Made by a program: the position numbers and the translations under genes
Part shown: positions 1-6,206 of the stretch, piece by piece
Position numbering within the stretch: the stretch's first letter is position 1
How the letters are laid out: every line of letters starts with the position of its first letter
Assembly (NCBI GenBank): GCA_003156795.1
Contig: PMHU01000196.1
Location: 968-8,796, forward strand
Source: Acidimicrobiaceae bacterium
GTDB lineage: Bacteria; Actinomycetota; Acidimicrobiia; Acidimicrobiales; Palsa-688
Direction: 5' to 3'
Length of the DNA stretch: 7,829 nucleotides
The notes under the pieces: generated by a model
What the model was told of the DNA's origin: nothing
The model's input: only the letters and a program-made list of their open reading frames with translations
Databases searched by the model: none

Positions 1-6
1 GAGCCA

Positions 7-807
7 CTACCTGGGCTCCTTCTCGTTGCGGCCGAAGATGATGCGCAGACCTTCGAGCGTCAGCCACGGCTCTTGATGTTCGATGGCCCTCGAGTGCGGG
101 CCGATCAGCCCGGCCAGGCCCCCGGTCGCGACCACCGTGCACGGTCCCACCTCGTCCTCGAGCCGGCGGCAGAGACCGTCGACCTGCGCCGCGAATCCGT
201 AAATGATGCCGGACTGGATCGACTCGACCGTGATCTTGGCCAGGACGGCGCGGGGCTCCACCAGCTCGACCCGAGGCAGGAGGGCGGCTCGGCTGAAAAG
301 CGCTTCGAGGGAAATCTCGATGCCCGGAATGATCACGCCGCCGAGGTACTCGCCCCGTTCCGACACGACTTCGAAGGTGGTGGCCGTGCCGAAGTCGATG
401 ACGATGGTCGGTCCGCCGTAGCGCTCGTAGGCCGCAACCGCATCGGCGATGCGGTCGGCTCCCACCTCTTTCGGATTGTCGTAATGGATCGGCATTCCGG
501 TTCGGACACCAGGTTCGACGATGACGGTGTCGACTTTGAACCACTTCTGGGTCATTTCCCGCAGAGCCGTCCGCTGTCGGGGCACCACGGATGCCACCGC
601 GATCCCGCTGATCGACTCCTCCGGATCAAGGCCCTGCAGCTGGAACAGCTGGTCTAGGAGCAGCGCCACCTCGTCCGCGGTTCGCGACGCGACAGTGGCG
701 ACCCTCCAGTGATAAAGGAGCTCGGCGCTGCTGCCACCAGGCCCGTCCCCCGGCCCGAACAGGCCGATGACGGTCTGAGTGTTACCGACATCAATCGCGA
801 CCAGCAC
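7..807 (-). CDS. coaX: Type III pantothenate kinase
   Basis: CoaX phosphorylates pantothenate with ATP to 4'-phosphopantothenate, the first step from vitamin B5 to CoA, in the cytoplasm. The 266-residue protein shows the family landmarks: an N-terminal phosphate-binding D-x-G-N-T at residues 6-10, GADR at 116-119 and DFGTATT at 138-144, followed by GGVIIPGI, as expected of the ASKHA-fold type III enzymes. Length is close to the usual 255-260; a Gly/Pro-rich loop at 18-25 accounts for some of the excess. The start is GTG at 807, three bases after the nadC stop, with GGAG (817-820) inside the end of nadC at a 9-base spacing. The stop is TAG at 7-9, so what follows it is outside the window. Its position after panC, panD, nadB and nadC fits a CoA/NAD block. 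Identification is firm from motifs. Confidence 0.97.
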   Translation of the reverse strand: MLVAIDVGNTQTVIGLFGPGDGPGGSSAELLYHWRVATVASRTADEVALLLDQLFQLQGLDPEESISGIAVASVVPRQRTALREMTQKWFKVDTVIVEPGVRTGMPIHYDNPKEVGADRIADAVAAYERYGGPTIVIDFGTATTFEVVSERGEYLGGVIIPGIEISLEALFSRAALLPRVELVEPRAVLAKITVESIQSGIIYGFAAQVDGLCRRLEDEVGPCTVVATGGLAGLIGPHSRAIEHQEPWLTLEGLRIIFGRNEKEPR

Positions 808-810
808 GGA

Positions 811-1656
811 TCAGGACTCCAAATCCAAGCCGATGTCCAGCACCGGAGCCGAGTGGGTCAAGGCGCCGACCGAGATCAGGTCGGCGCCGGCCTGAGCGTA
901 CCTAGCCACATCTGCGAGCGTCACCCGGCCGGACACCTCCACTGGAATGCGCCGCGCCACCACCGCGACCGCCTCAGCCACTTGTTTGGGATCCATGTTG
1001 TCCAAGAGGACCAGGTCCGCTCCGGCGGCGAGACAGACCTCGACCTGAGCTAGAGAGTCACATTCCACCTGGCAGGGCACGCCGGGCCAGCGGTCGTGCG
1101 CGGCTTTGATCGCGTCCTCGATGCTGAGTCCGGCCAGGTGGTTGTCCTTGACCAGGATTCCGTCGGAGAGGGAACCGCGGTGGTTGGTGCCACCGCCCGC
1201 CCGCACGGCGGCCTTCTCGAGCGCCCGCAAACCCGGCGTGGTCTTGCGGGTGTCACGGATACGCGCCCCGCTCCCGGCCGCGTCGACGAACTTGCGGGTC
1301 AAGCTGGCCACCCCCGACAGGTGACCCAGCAAGTTGAGAACGGTGCGCTCGGCGGTCAGAACCGACGCCAGCGGACCGGCCACTCGGGCCACGACCAGCC
1401 CGGCGTGCAACCGGTCGCCTTCGGCGACCTCCCACTGGACCGTTACGGTCGGGTCGACTGCTGCGAAGGTCTCGGTTGCCGCCAGCTGGCCGGCGAGGAC
1501 GCCCAACTCGCGGGCCACGATCGAGGCGGCGACGGTAGCCCCGGCCGGGACCAAGCCGGCGGTCACGTCGCCGAACACGCCCAGGTCTTCGGCCAGAGCC
1601 CGGGCCACGACGTCGCGCACGGCGCCGATGGGTGGGTCCAACCACGTCGCCGTCAT
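811..1656 (-). CDS. nadC: Nicotinate-nucleotide pyrophosphorylase (carboxylating), quinolinate phosphoribosyltransferase
   Basis: NadC converts quinolinate and PRPP to nicotinate mononucleotide, CO2 and pyrophosphate in de novo NAD synthesis. The 281-residue product has the expected length and motifs in order: EDLG at 23-26, ERTVLN at 103-108, DTRKTTPGLR at 135-144, GGGTNHR at 154-160, KDNH at 170-173, ECD at 198-200, LLDNM at 217-221 and SVGALTHS at 262-269. These form the type II PRTase barrel and its substrate-binding basic residues. The usual SGG near 242-244 reads SGR; the enterobacterial enzyme has SGN there, so this is probably tolerated. The ATG at 1656 overlaps the nadB TGA as ATGA, with only a weak TAGG upstream, which suggests translational coupling to nadB. 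NadA, which makes quinolinate from the NadB product, is not in the window. Confidence 0.97.
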   Translation of the reverse strand: MTATWLDPPIGAVRDVVARALAEDLGVFGDVTAGLVPAGATVAASIVARELGVLAGQLAATETFAAVDPTVTVQWEVAEGDRLHAGLVVARVAGPLASVLTAERTVLNLLGHLSGVASLTRKFVDAAGSGARIRDTRKTTPGLRALEKAAVRAGGGTNHRGSLSDGILVKDNHLAGLSIEDAIKAAHDRWPGVPCQVECDSLAQVEVCLAAGADLVLLDNMDPKQVAEAVAVVARRIPVEVSGRVTLADVARYAQAGADLISVGALTHSAPVLDIGLDLES

Positions 1657-3251
1657 TGCACGAACCTAGATGAAAAGGCCTCGACCGTCTCAGGGAAATC
1701 CGCTCGCCGGTGACCTCCCCTGCTTTCCTCCCGGGCGCTCGCGGCCGCGACCAGAGCGCCGCCGACGGTGATCAGATTTGACAGCTCTCCGGGTGGAACA
1801 CCGTCAGCCGCAATCCGTTCCTGCATCGAGCGCACCCCGTCGAGAGACTCGGCCGTGCGAACCACTCCCGCTCCGTCGGTCATGGCCCTCTGCAGGGCTT
1901 CGCGACCCCCCGGAGGATCGGACGTGGCGGTGACGCTGCCATCGGGGCGTGACCGGCGGTCACGGGCCAGGGGGACCGTCGTTATCTCGCCGGGCGCCGA
2001 GGCGCCTGGGTGAAGAACGGGCCGGAGGGCGCCGGTCGCGTCGGGCCCTTCTTTGTCCGACAAGACCGCCTCCACGACCCTGGCCCCGAAGACCATCCCT
2101 TCCAGGAGCGAGTTCGACGCCAGCCGGTTGGCGCCGTGCACCCCGGTGCACGCCACTTCGCCCGCGGCCCACAATCCCGGCAGCGCCGTGGCGCCGTCCA
2201 GGTCGGTCAGGACCCCACCGCAGATGTAGTGGGCGGCGGGGGCCACAGGCAGCCAGTCGCGGGCCGGGTCGAGGCCGAGAGCTCGCACCGATGCCGCCAG
2301 CGTCGGGAATCGTGCTTCGAAGTCGTGCACGGCGCCGAGGTCGAGCCACACGTGATCGACTCCGGATGCCCTGATCCGGGCAGCCACGGCCGCGGCCACG
2401 ACGTCTCGGGGAAGCATCTCGTCCACGAAACGCCGGCCATCCTGGTCTCGGAGCAAGGCACCGTCACCGCGTAGCGCTTCGCTCAACAAGGGCCGGGGTC
2501 CGCTCGTCGGGCCGTGCAAAGCGGTGGGGTGGAACTGCACGAACTCGACGTCCGCCACGGCCACTCCTGCTCGCAGCGCCATCGCCAGCCCGTCGCCCGT
2601 CGATTGCACCGGGTTGGTCGTGACTGAGTAGAGCTGCCCCGCCCCGCCCGTCGCCAGCAGGGTGTGAGCAGCGCGCAACTCGACGACTTGACCGCCGGCG
2701 TCAGCGGCCGTGAGCCCCCGGCAGCGCCCGCCCTCCACGATCAGGTCCTGAGCGAACCAGCCTTCCCAGATCTGTGTCGCGGTGCCGCGGGCCGCTTCGA
2801 CCAGCGTCCGCTCGACCTCCGCGCCTGTCGCCGCCCCGCCTGCGTGCACGACCCGCGCCGTCGAATGGCCACCTTCCCGGGCCAGCTCCCACCTGCCGCC
2901 CTCGACGCTGTCGAACACGGCCCCGAGAGCGGCGAGCTCCCTTACCCGGGCCGGGCCTTCCGACACGAGCACCTCGACCGCGGCCCGGTCGCAAAGCCCG
3001 GCGCCGGCCTTCAACGTGTCGGCCACATGCAGGGCGATCGAATCGCCGGGGTGTTGAACATCCGCCTCAGTGTGATGCAGAACGGCCGCCACCCCACCTT
3101 GGGCCCACTGGGTGGCCGAGTCGGACAGCTCCCCTTTGGACAGAATCCCGATGCGAAGGCCGGGCTCGCTCTCGGCCGCGCACGCCGCGGCCGACAGGCC
3201 GGCCACGCCGCTGCCGACGACCAGCAGGTCGAGGGACGCCGTTTGGGTCAA
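1653..3251 (-). CDS. nadB: L-aspartate oxidase
   Basis: NadB is the FAD enzyme that oxidises L-aspartate to iminoaspartate, the first step of de novo NAD synthesis. The reading frame is open to 3449, but the first 66 codons lie antiparallel-frame within panD and have no family character. I place the start at TTG 3251, which overlaps the panD TGA as TTGA and puts the dinucleotide-binding GSGVAG at residues 13-18, as expected. That gives 532 residues. Further landmarks are SATQWAQGG at 45-53, EGGHSTARV at 126-134, FHPTAL at 240-245, PRD at 281-283, HYICGG at 341-346 and a long GEVACTGVHGANRLASNS block from 364. H241, R282 and H341 match the dicarboxylate-binding residues known for the family. 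The segment before PRD is several residues shorter than usual. The C-terminal helical domain ends with the typical ESRGGHRRADFPE. No Shine-Dalgarno is visible, so translation is probably coupled to panD. Confidence 0.96.
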   Translation of the reverse strand: MTQTASLDLLVVGSGVAGLSAAACAAESEPGLRIGILSKGELSDSATQWAQGGVAAVLHHTEADVQHPGDSIALHVADTLKAGAGLCDRAAVEVLVSEGPARVRELAALGAVFDSVEGGRWELAREGGHSTARVVHAGGAATGAEVERTLVEAARGTATQIWEGWFAQDLIVEGGRCRGLTAADAGGQVVELRAAHTLLATGGAGQLYSVTTNPVQSTGDGLAMALRAGVAVADVEFVQFHPTALHGPTSGPRPLLSEALRGDGALLRDQDGRRFVDEMLPRDVVAAAVAARIRASGVDHVWLDLGAVHDFEARFPTLAASVRALGLDPARDWLPVAPAAHYICGGVLTDLDGATALPGLWAAGEVACTGVHGANRLASNSLLEGMVFGARVVEAVLSDKEGPDATGALRPVLHPGASAPGEITTVPLARDRRSRPDGSVTATSDPPGGREALQRAMTDGAGVVRTAESLDGVRSMQERIAADGVPPGELSNLITVGGALVAAASAREESRGGHRRADFPETVEAFSSRFVQ

Positions 3252-3649
3252 GTAGAGGCTGGCTGCAAGGCGGCGTGGGCCGGCCGTGCCGACGACGGGG
3301 GGACCGGCTGGTCGCGCCGGTTCCACTGGTCGACGTGTACGACGGTTGGGGCGTGGCCTTCCAACTCGGAATCCTCGTACTCGGCGTAAGTGATGATGAT
3401 CACTTTGTCGCCGGTGTGCACCAGGCGCGCCGCGGCGCCATTGAGGCACACCTGGCCAGGTCGACCGGTGATGGCATACGTCTCGAAGCGGGCGCCGTTG
3501 TCGATGTCCAGCACCGCGACCTGCTCGTTTTCGAGGATGTCGGCCGCCGCCATGAGCTCGGGGTCGAGGCTGATAGAGCCTATGTAGTTGAGGTCCGCTT
3601 CGGTCACCGTGGCCCGGTGGATCTTGGACTTGAGCATTCGACGTCGCAT
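3248..3649 (-). CDS. panD: Aspartate 1-decarboxylase proenzyme
   Basis: PanD decarboxylates L-aspartate to beta-alanine for pantothenate synthesis, using a pyruvoyl group made by self-cleavage. The 133-residue product shows the cleavage site G24-S25 inside the segment LNYIGSISLD, with K9, R54, T57 and Y58 at the standard positions and the NGAAAR segment at 70-75. These equal the numbering of the E. coli enzyme, which supports the start at ATG 3649. A GGAGG 10 bases upstream (3660-3664) favours this start over a second ATG four codons later. Residues after about 110 form a Pro/Ala/Arg-rich tail (ending PAHAALQPAST) beyond the compact domain, which may be dispensable. PanD lies 36 bases after panC, and its stop overlaps the nadB start. 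The actinobacterial enzyme normally self-processes; no PanM/PanZ factor is seen here. Confidence 0.97.
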   Translation of the reverse strand: MRRRMLKSKIHRATVTEADLNYIGSISLDPELMAAADILENEQVAVLDIDNGARFETYAITGRPGQVCLNGAAARLVHTGDKVIIITYAEYEDSELEGHAPTVVHVDQWNRRDQPVPPSSARPAHAALQPAST

Positions 3650-3659
3650 TTGGGGCTGG

Positions 3660-3664
3660 CCTCC
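3660..3664 (-). promoter_or_regulatory. Shine-Dalgarno for panD
   Basis: GGAGG on the minus strand, 10 bases before the ATG at 3649. It decides for the outer of two in-frame ATGs, since the inner one at 3637 would be 22 bases away. It lies in the 36-base panC-panD gap, so panD can be initiated independently of panC translation. Confidence 0.7.
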
Positions 3665-3685
3665 AATCGGGGGTCGGGGAACTGG

Positions 3686-4558
3686 CTAGGAGTCGGTGGA
3701 AGTCGGGGGGGTGGCCGAAAGGTTGTCGATGAGTCGAGTCCTGCCAATGCGCGCTGCCATCAGGAGGCGGACCTCAGCTTCGATCCGGCCCGGTCGGGTC
3801 AGGTCATCGGGATCGGTCACTTCGGCGTAGTCGAGGGTGAATAGGGCTTGCTTGGCGAGTGAAGCGGCCATCGCCTCAGCAACAGCTTCGGGATCGTGGA
3901 CCACGTCGTCTTCGATCGCCCGCTTCCCGGCGAGCAACGCGTAGTACAAATGCGGTGCGACCTGGCGCTCGTCGGAAGTCAGATAGGCATTGCGGCTGGA
4001 CAGAGCCAGGCCGTCGGGGTCGCGCACGATCGGGCATCCGATCACTTCGACCGGCAGCGACAGATCCGCCGCCATCCTGCGAACCACTGCGAGCTGCTGG
4101 TAGTCCTTTTCGCCGAAATAGGCCCAGCACGGCCCTGCCAGCGAAAACAGCTTCGTCACGATCGTGGCCACGCCGTCGAAATGACCGGGGCGCGACGACC
4201 CTTCGAGCGCTTCGGTCAGTCCTTCTACTCGCACCGACGTGGTGGGCGCGTGGGGCCACAGCTCTGCCGTCGTAGGGGCGAACAACACCTGCGCCCCCGC
4301 TTCGGCAGCCAGCTCACAGTCGCGGGCCAAGTCAGCGGGGTACGAGGCCAGGTCCTCGGATGGCCCGAATTGCAGCGGGTTCACGTAGTCGGTGACCGCG
4401 ACCAGGTCGCATTCGGCCGAGGCTTTGCGGATCAAGGACATGTGGCCGGCATGCAGCGCGCCCATGGTGGGTACCAAACCCACCCGTTGGCCTCTGGCTC
4501 GGGCCGCGTCCAGGGCTTTACGCCAGGCGGCGGCATGCTCGATCAGTTCGAGGGTCAA
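3686..4558 (-). CDS. panC: Pantothenate synthetase (pantoate--beta-alanine ligase)
   Basis: PanC joins pantoate and beta-alanine, using ATP through a pantoyl adenylate, to give pantothenate. The 290-residue product has the nucleotidyltransferase-fold signatures in order: VPTMGALHAGH at 29-39 with the HIGH-like HAGH, YVNPLQFGPSEDL at 58-70, GHFDGV at 125-130, FGEKDYQQL at 148-156 and RDPDGLALSSRN at 179-190, where SSRN takes the KMSKS-like role. Length is typical. The start is TTG at 4558: no better in-frame codon is near, the N-terminus aligns with known PanC proteins, and GAGG sits 5 bases upstream. It lies 69 bases after folK, the largest certain gap in the operon, and its neighbour panD supplies its beta-alanine. 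PanB and ketopantoate reductase, which make pantoate, are not in the window. Confidence 0.97.
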   Translation of the reverse strand: MTLELIEHAAAWRKALDAARARGQRVGLVPTMGALHAGHMSLIRKASAECDLVAVTDYVNPLQFGPSEDLASYPADLARDCELAAEAGAQVLFAPTTAELWPHAPTTSVRVEGLTEALEGSSRPGHFDGVATIVTKLFSLAGPCWAYFGEKDYQQLAVVRRMAADLSLPVEVIGCPIVRDPDGLALSSRNAYLTSDERQVAPHLYYALLAGKRAIEDDVVHDPEAVAEAMAASLAKQALFTLDYAEVTDPDDLTRPGRIEAEVRLLMAARIGRTRLIDNLSATPPTSTDS

Positions 4559-4563
4559 TGTTG

Positions 4564-4567
4564 CCTC
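4564..4567 (-). promoter_or_regulatory. Shine-Dalgarno deciding the TTG start of panC
   Basis: TGAGGC with GAGG core on the minus strand, 5 bases before TTG 4558. It is the main sequence support for using a TTG start here. The surrounding folK-panC gap (4559-4627) shows only a weak CCAGC/GCTGG inverted repeat with a 6-base loop and no convincing promoter. Confidence 0.65.
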
Positions 4568-4627
4568 ACATACGTTCCGGCCCCGAAGCGGGTGCCGTTC
4601 GTGCTGGCCCCAGCGTAGCGGCTGGCA

Positions 4628-5107
4628 TCAGAGAGCGCCTGCCGGCCTCACCCCCCGAGCCAAGTCGGACGTGAGGTGCCCGATGACCAGCTCGGGAGCC
4701 AGGTCGGCGAGCGGGACCAGAACGAAGCCGCGGCCCCACATGCGGGGGTGGGGAACTACCAGGTCTGGATCGTCGACGGTTTCTTCACCGACGAGCAATA
4801 CGTCCACGTCGAGAGTCCTGGGGCCCCACCGCTCGGATCGGGTCCGGCTCGCCGCGGCTTCGGCGCCCTGCGCCGCGGCCAGAAGCTCGCGGGGGGTACG
4901 GGTGGTCCGGAGCTCCACCACGCAGTTCAAGTAGGCCCCCTGGCCGGGGGGACCACCGACCGGGTCGGTCTCGTAGAGCTGCGAGACCGCGACCACGTCG
5001 GGGATGAGCTCGACGGCAGCAGCCAGGTAGCCCCGCCGATCGCCAAGGTTGGAGCCGAGCGAGAGGAAAGCCCGGACCGGGCTGCGGGGCTGGCGCCGCT
5101 CCTGCAT
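4628..5107 (-). CDS. folK: 2-amino-4-hydroxy-6-hydroxymethyldihydropteridine pyrophosphokinase
   Basis: FolK transfers pyrophosphate from ATP to 6-hydroxymethyl-7,8-dihydropterin, producing the substrate of FolP. From ATG 5107 the protein has 159 residues, the family's usual size, with LSLGSNLGD at 15-23, YETDPVGG at 45-52, YLNCVVEL at 59-66, RWGPRTLDVDVLL at 93-105 (D100 and D102 bind magnesium in the family) and VPHPRM at 118-123. The frame stays open to a GTG at 5203 that overlaps the folB TGA as GTGA, which would give 191 residues with a Pro-rich 32-residue leader. I prefer 5107 because GGAGG stands 5 bases upstream, the leader is not a family trait, and its third codon positions are less GC-rich than those of the neighbouring genes. 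The choice is uncertain: the GTGA overlap resembles other junctions here, and the ATG's Shine-Dalgarno lies in a hairpin. Confidence 0.93.
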   Translation of the reverse strand: MQERRQPRSPVRAFLSLGSNLGDRRGYLAAAVELIPDVVAVSQLYETDPVGGPPGQGAYLNCVVELRTTRTPRELLAAAQGAEAAASRTRSERWGPRTLDVDVLLVGEETVDDPDLVVPHPRMWGRGFVLVPLADLAPELVIGHLTSDLARGVRPAGAL

Positions 5108-5112
5108 GGCCG

Positions 5113-5134
5113 CCTCCGCCGTTGGTGGCGGAGG
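5113..5134 (-). promoter_or_regulatory. Hairpin enclosing the Shine-Dalgarno of folK
   Basis: A perfect 8-base inverted repeat, CCTCCGCC and GGCGGAGG, separated by a 6-base loop ACCAAC on the minus strand. The 3' arm contains the GGAGG that serves the ATG at 5107, so folding would hide it. It may tune folK translation, be melted by ribosomes that start at GTG 5203, or be a chance result of GC-rich proline codons. There is no T tract, so it is not a typical intrinsic terminator. Confidence 0.45.
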
Positions 5135-5199
5135 AGCATCGCCGACCGGCGGGTGCGGGCGCCTGGGAGCAGGAGCTTGAGGCTGCGGCCGGCGGGTGG

Positions 5200-5682
5200 T
5201 CACGGCGCGTGGGCGGGTCCGGCTTGCTGGCCGCGGTCGTCCGGATCGCCTGGCTTGGGCGGCCCGTCTGGGCGGCGGAAGATGCAGACGCCGGCGGAGG
5301 TCATGTCGACACCGACCGGAGGCCGCAGCTTTCGCACGGCAACCGTCACACCCGTCAGGCGCGCCGCGTCGACCCGGTCCGTCGAGGACACGGCACCGAA
5401 CGCGGCCCGGGCCATTCGTTCGGCCAGATGCTCGAGAAGGTCTGCGTGTGGGCCGGCTATCACCGCCGCCACCGCTTCGGCCACCGCTCCGTAGTCGACG
5501 GTGTCGGAAAGGTCGTCGGAGCGACCCGCGGACCGCAAGTCGACTTCCAAATCCAGGTCTACCTCGAAGGGCTGAGGTCGGTCGCGCTCCTCAGGCAGCA
5601 CTCCATGGGTACCGAGCGCCCGCAGCCCCCGCAACTCGATCCGGTCGCGCCGATCCAAGCCCGGAGGGTGTATCTCGGTCAC
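5200..5682 (-). CDS. folB: Dihydroneopterin aldolase
   Basis: FolB cleaves 7,8-dihydroneopterin to 6-hydroxymethyl-7,8-dihydropterin and glycolaldehyde. The 160-residue product keeps the residues known from the S. aureus enzyme: E32 in GTHGVLPEE (E22 there), Y64 in DTVDYG (Y54), the pterin-anchoring E84 in LLEHLAER (E74) and K118 in VAVRK (K100). The family core is about 120 residues; here there are roughly 13 residues before it and a Pro/Gly/Asp-rich tail of about 24 residues after GVCIFRR. The GTG start at 5682 overlaps the TGA of the preceding phosphatase-like gene as GTGA, and no strong Shine-Dalgarno is visible, so coupled translation is likely. It stands directly upstream of folK, the next enzyme in the pathway. 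Confidence 0.96.
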   Translation of the reverse strand: MTEIHPPGLDRRDRIELRGLRALGTHGVLPEERDRPQPFEVDLDLEVDLRSAGRSDDLSDTVDYGAVAEAVAAVIAGPHADLLEHLAERMARAAFGAVSSTDRVDAARLTGVTVAVRKLRPPVGVDMTSAGVCIFRRPDGPPKPGDPDDRGQQAGPAHAP

Positions 5683-6206
5683 TCAGATCCGAGTGGTTCG
5701 CGGGTGCACCCGGCGAGGGTGGGAGCGAGCGCAACGATCTCGCGCCCAGATGGACCCATCTGCCGTCCGAGGATCCTTTCCGCCACGGCCACGGCCTGGG
5801 GTCCGTTCGGAACCATCCCAGACCACCGCAAGTAGCCGGCGACGACCCCCATGAGCCGGTCCCCGAGCTCGTCTTGGTGCATGAGAACCCGCTCGCCGGC
5901 ACCGAGCCACTCCTTGACCTGGGTGTATAGATCGGCCAGCACCACCGAGGCGTCGTCGTGAGGACCGAAGGGGACATGAGACCACTCGACGCCCAGCTCG
6001 TCGTAGGCGTGCAGGTTGTGCGGCGACGGCAACAGGGAGACGATCCGCGTGAAACCCTCCCCTCGCAGCCACAGGATCTCCTCGTGACGGCGCACCTTTC
6101 GGTGATTGCGGGCGTAGCCGCCGGGACGTTCGCTGATCGCCAGATGCCCCTTGATTATCCAAGCGAAGAACCTCGGCGGGATCCCCTTGGCCCACTTACC
6201 TTTCAC
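5679..6206 (-). CDS. Phosphatase-like (dual-specificity/tyrosine phosphatase fold) protein lacking the catalytic cysteine
   Basis: The 175-residue product resembles the dual-specificity/tyrosine phosphatase domain. It has a strand-helix start around ISERPGGY (24-31), GFTRIVSLLPS (51-61), an Asp-containing FGPHDD loop (80-85), a helix, then GERVLMH (104-110) leading into the phosphate-loop position and a downstream amphipathic helix. The expected H-C-X5-R reads HQDELGDR (110-117): the nucleophilic Cys is Gln (codon CAA), three acidic residues sit in the loop, and the residue after Arg is Leu instead of Ser/Thr. The only cysteine (167) is near the C-terminus and not in a C-X5-R context. Catalysis by the usual route is therefore unlikely. 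The frame is open to 6287, but GTG 6206 has GGAGG six bases upstream and overlaps folP by 11 bases. Its stop overlaps the folB start. The tight fit suggests a folate-linked role, which remains unknown. Fold assignment is by eye. Confidence 0.8.
   Translation of the reverse strand: MKGKWAKGIPPRFFAWIIKGHLAISERPGGYARNHRKVRRHEEILWLRGEGFTRIVSLLPSPHNLHAYDELGVEWSHVPFGPHDDASVVLADLYTQVKEWLGAGERVLMHQDELGDRLMGVVAGYLRWSGMVPNGPQAVAVAERILGRQMGPSGREIVALAPTLAGCTREPLGSE

Noticed and set aside
921..932. SGG to SGR change in NadC as a sign of lost function
   Set aside because: The enterobacterial enzyme has SGN at this place, and all other active-site motifs are intact, so the position tolerates change.
3252..3449. 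A 66-residue N-terminal extension of NadB up to the ATG at 3449
   Set aside because: It lies inside panD in another frame, is Arg/Pro-rich, and would push the FAD-binding GxGxxG far from the N-terminus. The TTG at 3251 fits the family and the gene junction.
2774..3844. A plus-strand open frame of 356 codons opposite nadB, panD and the end of panC
   Set aside because: It is antisense to three well-identified genes, and its product is low-complexity Arg/Pro-rich with no motif.
4600..4626. A promoter (TACGCT as a -10 box) or terminator (CCAGC/GCTGG repeat) in the folK-panC gap
   Set aside because: There is no matching -35 element at the right distance. The stem is only five base pairs with no T tract.
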